The notes under the pieces are model-generated. The model was not told where the DNA came from. It worked only from the letters and a program-made list of their open reading frames with translations, and searched no databases. The translations under genes and the position numbers were made by a program. A stretch of DNA of 64,000 nt, taken from Bryobacter aggregatus MPL3 (GTDB taxonomy: Bacteria > Acidobacteriota > Terriglobia > Bryobacterales > Bryobacteraceae). How positions within the stretch are numbered: the first letter of the stretch is position 1; each line of letters opens with the position of its first letter. The stretch spans positions 496,001 through 560,000 of the forward strand of contig NZ_JNIF01000004.1 in NCBI RefSeq assembly GCF_000702445.1, in the 5' to 3' direction. Below, piece after piece: positions 6,518 through 14,540 of the stretch.

Positions 6518-9333
6518 CGGCCAAAGGCCATGCGCGCGCCGGAGCCGGGAGGAGTGGCTGTAAAGGTAATTTCCTGGCCCGGCTTTGCTGCCAGGCTGCG
6601 GAATTCCGCATCGTTTTTTGCTGGCGAAGCGTCGCCTGGGCGGAAACTGGCCGTCGCAGGATCGTAAAGATAGCTCATTCGCTGGTCGCCGATCACCAGA
6701 TTTGCGACCACGTCGCATTCCGTCGCCGCTCCCGGCAACGCCTTGGACCGGAAGGGTGCTGCCGCGCGAGCCAACAGCAGATCGATCCGCGGGCCTGCCG
6801 TGGCGCGATTGCGGGCGTCGAGCGTGATCTGCTGGCCGACGATTGGTGCGAGGTCGCTGTCAAAGGCGAGCATAAACCGTTCCATGTCGCGGCGTGCCCC
6901 ATCCGGATCTTTCTGCGGAAAGCCGGAGTTGCTGGTGGGCGCAAAGACTGAGGCGGTGAAGAAGCGAAATAGCGTATCTGTGCCTCCATCGCCGGTGAAT
7001 CCAAAGCCGCGAATCTGATCGCCCATCGGACCGCTATCGGTTGCGTCGTAGAAGGACACTGAGGGGGTGCCAAACATGCCGACTTTGGCATAGAGGTTTC
7101 GCAGATGCGGGATCTTTACCACTTGCGTAAGATTCTCAAAACTCTGTTTGCCGCCGGTGCCAAAGAATCCCTGCCCGGCATCGAGGGTATGGCAGCCGTT
7201 ACAACTGAAGGAAGTCTGTCCAATGGCCTGGGTGATCAATGCGGGCAGGACGATTCCATCGGAAGGCCTGGCCCCCAGATAGAAATCGCGGCCTCGCTTC
7301 TCTGCTTCTGTCAGCGAATTGTCGAGGCGGCGAATCGGATTCGGCGGTGGGAGCACCTGGAGCTGGAAATCGGCGAAAGCCTCCATTTCCTCGGGCGAGG
7401 GCATCTCTGCGCTTCCGAGCAGTCCTTGGAAGGCGACGATGAAATTCTTGAAAGAGAGTTTTGCGTCGAAGGCATCGGTCCCCATCGGGCCGGTGGATCG
7501 ATCGCCGCGCCAATGCATCGCGCCTGAGTGCCGCAGTCCGCGCAAGGTCTGCGTCGCAAAGGGACCCTTCATCGGGTGAAAGTCCTCCACGCGATTGCTG
7601 CCATTCAACGCGGATGGAATCAGGGGCGCACCCAGCGCCAGCGTCAAGTTCACAAAGCCGCCCAGATTCACCGGAATCGGACTTTTGCTGACCGTGTCAT
7701 CCGGATTGCCCAGATCCCAGGCCAGGTCGTCCATGTCTCCGAAAGCATGGCAACTGGCGCAAGCTGCTTCGCCGTTTCCGGAAAAGCGGGTTGCGTCATA
7801 GAGCATGGGCCGGCCCTTGACGATCGAGGGGGCTTCGGGATTCGCCATCGCGACCGCGGCCACTTCCTTCCGGGTGGCAAGATCGATCACTTTCAGCGAA
7901 TCATCGAATCGCGTCATCACATAGAGCTGGCCGCGTGCCTCATCGAGGACTACCCCTGCCGGTCCGCCGCCGCTGAGTGAAATATAGTTCGCACTGGCAA
8001 TCTGCGGATCAAAGCTATTGTCTTCGAGTGACGCTGTATCAAAGACGCCGATCTTGCTGGAACCATAGGCCGCGAGATAGAGCGTCTTGCCGTCGGAACT
8101 GACGGCCATGTCGAGAGGTGTCGAAAGACTAGCCTCCTTCGCCTTGGGATCGAAGTCCGGCGAGCCAGCCAGTTTGCTGTAGTCGATGTGCTTGTTGAGA
8201 TGGCGAGACTCGACGGTGTCGTTTGTGAGGATGCTGATGCGGGTTTCGGCAAGATGACCCTGTACGGTCTGGCCTGCAAAGAGGCCCGGACCTTCAAAGC
8301 GCCGGTGGTTCATCGATTCCGTATTGGAGACATAGACCTTGCCGCTCGCCGGATTCACCGCCATGTTGTACAGTGTGGTCCCCACATGGGCAAAGGCCAG
8401 GGTCTGGGTGAGCGTATTGGCATCCATTGCAAAAGCGTCCGTGTCGGGTAGTGTGAAGCGTACGGAATCGTCCCAATTCCGTTGCAGTTCGTCCTCCCAG
8501 TGTCCGCTCTCACGGTTGTACTTGACGATCAGGCTGACCTCGGGGGCGGGCTCGCCCTTTGCGTTGGTTGCTGGTCCAGGATTGCCGCCGGGGCTTACCG
8601 TACCATCCTTCAGCGTGCAGGGCTCATTTGGCTGGAAGCCCTGGCAGATGCGGCCTTGCAGCACTGTTGTCGTTTGATTCCCGGTCCTGAAGCCAGCGAC
8701 ATAAACGGTGTTCCGATCCGGACTCACGGCCAGGGCGCGTGGGGTATCAGTAAAGAAGCTTAGAATCTGCAGAGGCTTCTCGCTGGCATCTCCGGCGTCG
8801 AAGACCCAGACATCGGCGCGCGGCACGCCGGGAGTTGTCAGTTGTGAATCGCCTGCGCCGGGCACCTCGGCCAGTGCCGGGTCTTCCCGATGCTGCCCGC
8901 GATGCGCGGTGCTGATAAAGGCGCGCAGTGGCGTTCCGGCGAATACGATATCGCGCGGTTCATCACCCACTTGGAGGGTGCGCACCACATGTGGGATTCC
9001 TTCGAGGCTGACCACGCTGACGCTATCGGAGAGGTGATTCACCACCCAGACTTCTGTACTGCCGCGCAAGGCCAGGGCAACGGGTTCCAGTCCTACTGGT
9101 ACGGATCCAGTGCGTGACGGGGTCCCGGTGCTGAGGTCAAAAATCTCAAGGGTGGCGTTCGGGATGTTGACGGAGAAGAGCGTGTTGCCATCGGCGGACA
9201 TGGCTAGGGGACGAACCGGACCACTCTCGAAGGCGACAAAGGCCGGTCCTGGAGAGGCCGCAGAGACAGCTTTACGCCAGCTCAAGATGGCAAGAGAGAG
9301 AGAAACCGCGAGCAGTATGAGTCGAAGCACCAC
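6514..9333 (-). CDS. Exported beta-propeller protein with two c-type haem sites
   Basis: A 939-residue exported protein starting at GTG with a signal peptide (hydrophobic core about residues 4-18). Residues about 40-500 hold YVTN/NHL-style propeller blades, recognisable by repeated phrases such as LAMSADGNTLF, LAVSPDRNTVYVAG and VSSDGKTLYLAA. The C-terminal part resembles the MauG/cytochrome-c-peroxidase family, with CASCH at about residue 524 and CNGCH at about 708. The architecture suggests a periplasmic redox enzyme or electron-transfer protein carried on a large propeller; the substrate is unknown. It has no co-directional neighbours: it converges on the DUF1080 gene and diverges from the CurA-like reductase. 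Confidence 0.8.
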   Translation of the reverse strand: MVLRLILLAVSLSLAILSWRKAVSAASPGPAFVAFESGPVRPLAMSADGNTLFSVNIPNATLEIFDLSTGTPSRTGSVPVGLEPVALALRGSTEVWVVNHLSDSVSVVSLEGIPHVVRTLQVGDEPRDIVFAGTPLRAFISTAHRGQHREDPALAEVPGAGDSQLTTPGVPRADVWVFDAGDASEKPLQILSFFTDTPRALAVSPDRNTVYVAGFRTGNQTTTVLQGRICQGFQPNEPCTLKDGTVSPGGNPGPATNAKGEPAPEVSLIVKYNRESGHWEDELQRNWDDSVRFTLPDTDAFAMDANTLTQTLAFAHVGTTLYNMAVNPASGKVYVSNTESMNHRRFEGPGLFAGQTVQGHLAETRISILTNDTVESRHLNKHIDYSKLAGSPDFDPKAKEASLSTPLDMAVSSDGKTLYLAAYGSSKIGVFDTASLEDNSFDPQIASANYISLSGGGPAGVVLDEARGQLYVMTRFDDSLKVIDLATRKEVAAVAMANPEAPSIVKGRPMLYDATRFSGNGEAACASCHAFGDMDDLAWDLGNPDDTVSKSPIPVNLGGFVNLTLALGAPLIPSALNGSNRVEDFHPMKGPFATQTLRGLRHSGAMHWRGDRSTGPMGTDAFDAKLSFKNFIVAFQGLLGSAEMPSPEEMEAFADFQLQVLPPPNPIRRLDNSLTEAEKRGRDFYLGARPSDGIVLPALITQAIGQTSFSCNGCHTLDAGQGFFGTGGKQSFENLTQVVKIPHLRNLYAKVGMFGTPSVSFYDATDSGPMGDQIRGFGFTGDGGTDTLFRFFTASVFAPTSNSGFPQKDPDGARRDMERFMLAFDSDLAPIVGQQITLDARNRATAGPRIDLLLARAAAPFRSKALPGAATECDVVANLVIGDQRMSYLYDPATASFRPGDASPAKNDAEFRSLAAKPGQEITFTATPPGSGARMAFGR

Positions 9334-9375
9334 TCAGAGTGTAGCGTTGCGTGCGAGCGAAATGTCTAAGTGGTG

Positions 9376-10416
9376 ATGACCCTTCAGAATAAGCAAATCC
9401 TGCTCGCAGCGCGTCCGACCGGCTTTCCGAAGGGCAGCGACTTCCGCCTTGTCACAACGCCGGTGCGGCCCTTGGAAGAGGGAGAGGTGCTTGTGAAGGC
9501 GATCTATCTTTCCGTCGATCCCTACATGCGAGGGCGGATGAGTGAGGAGGAATCGTATGCCGCACCCGTCGCCCTCGGCGCCGTGATGACTGGCGCAGCG
9601 GTGGGTGTGGTCTTAGATTCCAAAGACATAAACTATCCCTGCGGCACTTATCTTGCCGGTGAGTTTGGTTGGCAGGAGTACTTCATCGGAAAAGCAGCTT
9701 CGCTGCGCCTCGTGGATCCCGATCTGGCGCCGCTTTCGACTGCGCTGGGTGTTCTGGGGATGACGGGTCTCACCGCGTACTTCGGCCTGCTTGAAATTGG
9801 TGAGCTCAAACACGGTGAGAGTGTTGTGATCTCGGGGGCCGCCGGCGCTGTCGGTTCGATCGCCGGACAGATCGCGAAACTGTACCACTGCAGCGTAGTC
9901 GGCATTGCCGGCACAGAAGACAAGCTTGCCTATATCACGGAAGAACTCGGCTTTGATGCTGCTTTCAACTACAAGACCACGCGGGATTACAGCGCGAAGC
10001 TCAAAGAACTTTGTCCCAAAGGTATCGACGTCTATTTCGATAACGTGGGCGGCGCGATTACCGATGCGGCGATTCCCCTGTTGAACCTGCACGGCCGCGT
10101 GCCGGTTTGCGGACAGATCTCACAATACAATCTTGAGGAACCTGAACTTGGTCCTCGCTGGTTGCACCACCTGATTATCAAGCGTGCGAAGGTGCAAGGC
10201 TTTCTGGTGCGCGATTTTGCTGCGAAGTTTCCCAAGGCGCTCCAGCAACTGGGCCAGTGGTATGGGGAAGGGAAGTTGAAGTTCCCTGAACAGATTGCTG
10301 AAGGGGGAATTGAAGCGGCGCCGGCCGCCTTCATCGGCATGCTCCACGGGGAGAATCTGGGCAAGCAACTGGTGCGCATTGCCCCGGAGTTGCCTTCACC
10401 CGCCTTGATGCAATAG
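9376..10416 (+). CDS. NADPH-dependent MDR-family reductase (CurA/leukotriene B4 dehydrogenase-like)
   Basis: A zinc-free medium-chain reductase that reduces alpha,beta-unsaturated ketones or aldehydes with NADPH. The N-terminal GroES-like domain contains YLSVDPYMRGRM, a signature of the CurA/YncB group. The Rossmann domain starts around VVISGAAGAVGSIAGQIAK, and VYFDNVGGAITDAAI is also family-typical. Length (346) is normal. I use ATG at 9376; two in-frame GTG codons at 9370 and 9373 are alternatives, none with a strong ribosome-binding site. The next gene begins 6 bp downstream, so the pair is likely co-transcribed. Confidence 0.88.
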   Translation: MTLQNKQILLAARPTGFPKGSDFRLVTTPVRPLEEGEVLVKAIYLSVDPYMRGRMSEEESYAAPVALGAVMTGAAVGVVLDSKDINYPCGTYLAGEFGWQEYFIGKAASLRLVDPDLAPLSTALGVLGMTGLTAYFGLLEIGELKHGESVVISGAAGAVGSIAGQIAKLYHCSVVGIAGTEDKLAYITEELGFDAAFNYKTTRDYSAKLKELCPKGIDVYFDNVGGAITDAAIPLLNLHGRVPVCGQISQYNLEEPELGPRWLHHLIIKRAKVQGFLVRDFAAKFPKALQQLGQWYGEGKLKFPEQIAEGGIEAAPAAFIGMLHGENLGKQLVRIAPELPSPALMQ

Positions 10417-10422
10417 CGTTGA

Positions 10423-11229
10423 GTGGTGATTTCCAGCATTCTCCTCCTGATGGCGCTCGCCCAAGAGCCCGTTGCCCTCTACCCAGCGACAGGTGTTTTC
10501 ACCAACGATCTCGATCATCCCAGCTTTACGCCTTATCTGGCGGAGAAGGGCAAGGCTAGCGGCGCTGCCGTGATCGTCTGCCCTGGGGGCGGTTACCAGA
10601 ATCTCGCGATGGATCACGAAGGGGTTCAGATTGCCCGCTGGTTGAACTCGCTCGGTGTGCATGCCTTCGTGCTGAAATACCGTCTCGGGCCGCGCCACCA
10701 CCATCCGGCCATGCTCAACGATGTGAGCGAAGCCTTCAAAATCGTGCGCAGCCGTTCGACGGAATGGGGTGTCGATCCGAAGCGGGTTGGAGTTTGGGGC
10801 TTCAGTGCCGGTGGCCATCTTGCCTCGACCATCTCCACACACTTCACCCCCGAAACACGCCCGGATTTCGCAATCCTCAGTTATCCGGTGATCACCTGCA
10901 CCGAATCCTGGAAGCACAAGGGCAGCTGCAAGAACTTACTTGGCAGTGACACGCCCGACCCCAAACTTGCCGAACTGATGAGTAACGAGAAGCAGGTGAC
11001 CAAGGACACTCCGCCCACCTTCCTCTTCCACACCACCGACGACCAGGCCGTGCCCGTTGAAAATGCTCTCGCCTATTACAGCTCGCTCCGCAAGAACGGA
11101 GTTGAGGTCGAGATGCACATCTTCGAGCATGGCCGTCATGGCGTTGGGCTGGCGCCCGGCGATTGGGTGCTCAGTTCCTGGGCCGATTTGCTGGCGAAGT
11201 GGCTTGTTCGCCACGGCGTTACAAAGTAG
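10423..11229 (+). CDS. Secreted alpha/beta-hydrolase (acetylxylan-esterase/BD-FAE-like)
   Basis: A 268-residue esterase with a short hydrophobic leader (VISSILLLMALAQ). Hydrolase features are the oxyanion region CPGGGYQNLA, the nucleophile elbow GVWGFSAGGHLAS, an Asp in TTDDQAVPVENA and the catalytic His in FEHGRHGVGL. This pattern fits carbohydrate-ester-cleaving hydrolases. GTG at 10423 is the only start close to the leader. It lies 6 bp after the reductase, and its last 11 bp overlap the 3' end of the convergent FG-GAP gene. Substrate (acetylated xylan, feruloyl or other ester) is not determined. Confidence 0.82.
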   Translation: MVISSILLLMALAQEPVALYPATGVFTNDLDHPSFTPYLAEKGKASGAAVIVCPGGGYQNLAMDHEGVQIARWLNSLGVHAFVLKYRLGPRHHHPAMLNDVSEAFKIVRSRSTEWGVDPKRVGVWGFSAGGHLASTISTHFTPETRPDFAILSYPVITCTESWKHKGSCKNLLGSDTPDPKLAELMSNEKQVTKDTPPTFLFHTTDDQAVPVENALAYYSSLRKNGVEVEMHIFEHGRHGVGLAPGDWVLSSWADLLAKWLVRHGVTK

Positions 11230-12349
11230 GACGCTGGCCGAGGAAGAGATGCAGTCCGGATTTGCCCGGCGCTGCAAAGTCGAGTAGTCCGTCGCCATTC
11301 AAGTCGCCAACGGGCATCTGCATGCCGGTGCCCGTGCGACTGGAATAGTCGATCACGTGCTTGGTCCACTGCACCTTACCGCTGGGTTCGCGGACAAACT
11401 CATACCAATAGATGCCGAGAGGCTCGCGTTCGCCCGGGTCCCGGCCATTGTGGGCCATGAAGCGCTTGCCGGTGAGGAAGTCGGGCTGGCCGTCTTTGTT
11501 CAAATCGACTTTCACCACGGTATGCGCTTGCGACCAGGAATCGTCAATCATCCGCATCTCAAAGGTGCCGCCTGTGTTCTGTTCCAGCCAGAAGAAGCCG
11601 TAGTCGTGTGCGTTGCCTGCGACAATATCCATCCGGCCATCGCCATTGATGTCCTCGACATGGATCAAGCTCAGCGACTTGAGCGGAGGAAAGTCGCGGT
11701 GGAGCCGCCAATTCTCTTCCTTTGGATTGGCCGGCGCTTCGAGCCAACCCTCGGGCGTGATAATGTCCGTCCGCCCATCTTTGTTGAGGTCCCCGGCTCC
11801 GATGCCATGACCCAGATTCATCGGGCTGGCGACATGCTTTACCCACTTGCCGTTCTCGAGTCCGTACCAGGCTGTCGGCACTTTCCCACCGAACTGCGGC
11901 AGGATCTCTCGAGCCTTCCCATCGTTGTCAAGATCCACCAGGAAGAAAAACTCGACCGAGCCGCCAATGTCGATCACTGTCTCTTCCCACTTGCCGCCGC
12001 TCTTTCCTGGGTTACGATACCAACTCAGTTTCTTTGAGAAGTAGGTGCCGGTAATGATGTCGATGTTTCCGTCGCCATCGACATCCAGCGGCAAGTCGGT
12101 AAAGGCGTCGATATAGAAGTTGTCGTATTCGAGCGAGCGGAATTGCGTCTTCTTCCAGGTCGGATTCGCATACCAGTATTCGCCACAGACAATGTCGAGT
12201 TTGCCGTCGCCATTGATATCGGCGAAGGTGGCGGTCTCCGCCGATCCCCCATCCAAAAAAGTCTTTGTAAACGGCATTTCCGCCGGACGGCGTCCCGCCA
12301 TCAGCAATGTCATCCCAGCCAGGGCTGCGACACAGAATTTAATGTTCAT
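11219..12349 (-). CDS. Secreted FG-GAP/VCBS-repeat protein
   Basis: A 376-residue secreted protein with signal peptide MNIKFCVAALAGMTLLMAG. At least seven calcium-binding blades are visible as DxNxDGxxD motifs: DINGDGKLD, DVDGDGNID, DLDNDGKA, DLNKDGRTD, DINGDGRMD, DLNKDGQPD and DLNGDGLLD. This predicts an integrin-like seven-bladed propeller. A longer frame upstream is rejected because the signal peptide begins at the 12349 ATG, which overlaps the end of the dehydrogenase small-subunit gene by 11 bp. It is the last gene of the GMC operon, so it may act at the cell surface on or near the same carbohydrate. No catalytic residues were recognised. Confidence 0.85.
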   Translation of the reverse strand: MNIKFCVAALAGMTLLMAGRRPAEMPFTKTFLDGGSAETATFADINGDGKLDIVCGEYWYANPTWKKTQFRSLEYDNFYIDAFTDLPLDVDGDGNIDIITGTYFSKKLSWYRNPGKSGGKWEETVIDIGGSVEFFFLVDLDNDGKAREILPQFGGKVPTAWYGLENGKWVKHVASPMNLGHGIGAGDLNKDGRTDIITPEGWLEAPANPKEENWRLHRDFPPLKSLSLIHVEDINGDGRMDIVAGNAHDYGFFWLEQNTGGTFEMRMIDDSWSQAHTVVKVDLNKDGQPDFLTGKRFMAHNGRDPGEREPLGIYWYEFVREPSGKVQWTKHVIDYSSRTGTGMQMPVGDLNGDGLLDFAAPGKSGLHLFLGQRPTL

Positions 12350-12884
12350 CGATCTTGCACTCCGGATATTCCGCCAATACCTGGTTTCCCAGATATCCCA
12401 ACTCTTCCACCAACCCAGCCTTGGACGTGTAATAGCCATCGGCGGTCATATTCTTTGCGACGCGGAAGAACCGCTGTTCCATCGTCTTCACTTCGCCGCG
12501 GTCCACCTGCGCGCAAAGCGGCTCAAGGATCGCCAGTTGCTGCTTCTCCCCGAGCTTCAGGAAGTCTTTCCCGGCAAGCCAGGCCAAGCCATCGGTGTAG
12601 AGTTTCTGATGCTCCGCATTGTTGCGCACCACCAGATCAATATAGTTTGGCACCCGGGCTGCGGTTGCTCCCGGAACGATCAGTTCCGCCACACGGCTGA
12701 GAACCTGAAACTGTTCGGGCCGAAAGAATTGCGGCGGCCCGGCATCGGCCGTATTGGCCGGCGCCGGATGCTGGTGTTGTCCGTATAGCTCATCCCCGGC
12801 AAACGGAAACGCGCATTGCAATCCGATGGTTCCGATGATCTTGATTGTCTCGCGACGGCCGTCCCCATAGGCATTCTCGGGCAT
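12339..12884 (-). CDS. Gluconate 2-dehydrogenase subunit 3 family protein
   Basis: A 181-residue helical protein of the small-subunit (hitchhiker) family that pairs with GMC-type FAD dehydrogenases. Typical features are FFRPEQFQVLSRVAELIVP at about 53-71, the VPNYIDLVV helix, and a long helical C-terminus. An N-terminal segment RRETIKIIGTIGLQCAF suggests a Tat-type export signal that would carry the folded FAD subunit out with it. Its ATG overlaps the stop of the GMC gene by one base (TAATG), implying translational coupling and one-to-one production. Confidence 0.82.
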   Translation of the reverse strand: MPENAYGDGRRETIKIIGTIGLQCAFPFAGDELYGQHQHPAPANTADAGPPQFFRPEQFQVLSRVAELIVPGATAARVPNYIDLVVRNNAEHQKLYTDGLAWLAGKDFLKLGEKQQLAILEPLCAQVDRGEVKTMEQRFFRVAKNMTADGYYTSKAGLVEELGYLGNQVLAEYPECKIDEH

Positions 12885-14458
12885 TAGACTTCTCTCCTTT
12901 TGAAACGGTCGATCAGATGTTCGGCGGTCCGTGCGGACAAGGCCATGAAGGTGTGGGTGGGATTCTTCTCCGAAGAGGAAGGCAGAATGTTGCCGCCCAG
13001 GGTATAGAGATTCGCGACATCATGGGTGCGCCCATAGCTATCGGTCACGCTCTTACGCGGGTCCTTGCCCATGATGGTTCCCCCATGTTCATGATTGGGC
13101 CGCGGCTCCTGGTACACCTGATGGATCTCCGCGCCGGCGGCCTCGAGAATCGCAACCGATTGCCGCTGCATATCGCGAAACAGCTTCATGTCATTCTCAT
13201 TCCAATAGAGGTAACGCCGTACCTCCGGTAGCCCGAACTTGTCCTTCTTCGCCGGATCGAGATCAACATAGCTCTTCTCGTCCGGGGTCTTCTCACCATA
13301 GGGAGAAAAGACAAAATAAGACGGATAGCGTTCCTTGACAGCGGCTTTGAGCGATTGACCCATCCCCGGCAAATTGCGCGCCCAGCCCACGCTGCGCCGG
13401 TTCTGATAGTTGAACTGCGCGCCCCAACTGCGGGCATAATCGCGCTTGCGAGTGTGCATGAAGCTAGGCAGATAGGCATGATCGAGAAAGCCCTCATCGT
13501 TGACGACCGGTTTCCCCTTCATTGCAGTCAGGAAGGCTTCGACGCCGCCCGTGAAGTGCGGCATGAAGTCGCGTCCCAGACGTCCTGAGGAGTTTGCCAG
13601 TCCAGTTGGATAGCGCGACGATTTCGATTGCAACAGCAGCGACACATTCTGGACGCAGGCGGCGGCTAGCACGACAATCTTGCCGTGCACCTCGCCGGGC
13701 TGCAGTGTCGTGCGATTCAGGAACTTGACGCCAGTGACGCGGTTCTCGCTGTTTACCGGAATGTCATAGACGACGCTATCCATCTGCAGCGTGATCTTGC
13801 CGGTCTTCATCAGCGGACGCATGTGGCCGTCCCAGGAGTTGTACTTGGCCGCGACATCGCAGCCGGCCATGCAGTTGCCGCAATAGTGGCAAGCCGGGCG
13901 TCCAAACTTCGGGCGGGTGAGCGTACTCTTGCGGACATGGATCACCTTCATGCCCAGCTTGGCCGCGCCGCGTTGGATGTAGAGGTCGGAGCACTTCATT
14001 GGCGCGGGGGGCAGAAAGATGCCATCGGGCAAATCCTCAAGACCGTCAAGGTTCCCGCAGACGCCCACTTCGCGCTCGATGCGCTCATAATAGGGCGCCA
14101 GATCCTGGTACTTGATCGGCCAGTCATAGCCGACACCCTCGCGCGTGTAGCCTTCAAAGTCGCGTGGACCAAAGCGCCAAGCCACTGCATTCCACAGCAT
14201 CGATTTGCCGCCGAGCCCGCGCGAGCGCTCGGTATCGAAGCCGGGTTTGTTGTTCCGCATTTTGGGGATGGCGCGATTCGGAAACTCGAAGGGCATCGCA
14301 TGGGTGTTGAAATCCGTGCGCGTCTCCACTTTCGGGCCGCCTTCCACCACGCAGACATTCACGCCTGCTCTGGCCAGGTGAGCTGCGGCGGTACCCCCGC
14401 AAGCCCCCGAGCCGACAATCACCACATCATAGACTTCTTTCGCCATTTGGGTCTTCAT
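12884..14458 (-). CDS. GMC-family FAD-dependent oxidoreductase (sugar dehydrogenase large subunit)
   Basis: A 524-residue flavoprotein. The N-terminal FAD-binding loop is YDVVIVGSGACGGTAAAHL, and the C-terminal GMC segment contains GGTIMGKDPRKSV followed by the NLYTLGGNILPSSSEKNPT signature. It lacks its own signal peptide, in keeping with export together with the downstream small subunit. It contains a Cys cluster (CHYCGNCMAGCD, about 250 residues in) that may be structural. ATG at 14458 is chosen over a longer frame because the preceding 52 residues are Arg-rich and unlike the family. Likely substrates are glucosides, polyols or aldoses. It is first in a three-gene operon. Confidence 0.88.
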   Translation of the reverse strand: MKTQMAKEVYDVVIVGSGACGGTAAAHLARAGVNVCVVEGGPKVETRTDFNTHAMPFEFPNRAIPKMRNNKPGFDTERSRGLGGKSMLWNAVAWRFGPRDFEGYTREGVGYDWPIKYQDLAPYYERIEREVGVCGNLDGLEDLPDGIFLPPAPMKCSDLYIQRGAAKLGMKVIHVRKSTLTRPKFGRPACHYCGNCMAGCDVAAKYNSWDGHMRPLMKTGKITLQMDSVVYDIPVNSENRVTGVKFLNRTTLQPGEVHGKIVVLAAACVQNVSLLLQSKSSRYPTGLANSSGRLGRDFMPHFTGGVEAFLTAMKGKPVVNDEGFLDHAYLPSFMHTRKRDYARSWGAQFNYQNRRSVGWARNLPGMGQSLKAAVKERYPSYFVFSPYGEKTPDEKSYVDLDPAKKDKFGLPEVRRYLYWNENDMKLFRDMQRQSVAILEAAGAEIHQVYQEPRPNHEHGGTIMGKDPRKSVTDSYGRTHDVANLYTLGGNILPSSSEKNPTHTFMALSARTAEHLIDRFKRREV

Positions 14459-14540
14459 CCTATCGCAATCTTTAGGACGATGAGCTCTTTTGGCTCTCCG
14501 TGGCGCTTGTTGAAAGAAGGGCTTACACTGCAGAGCAAAC

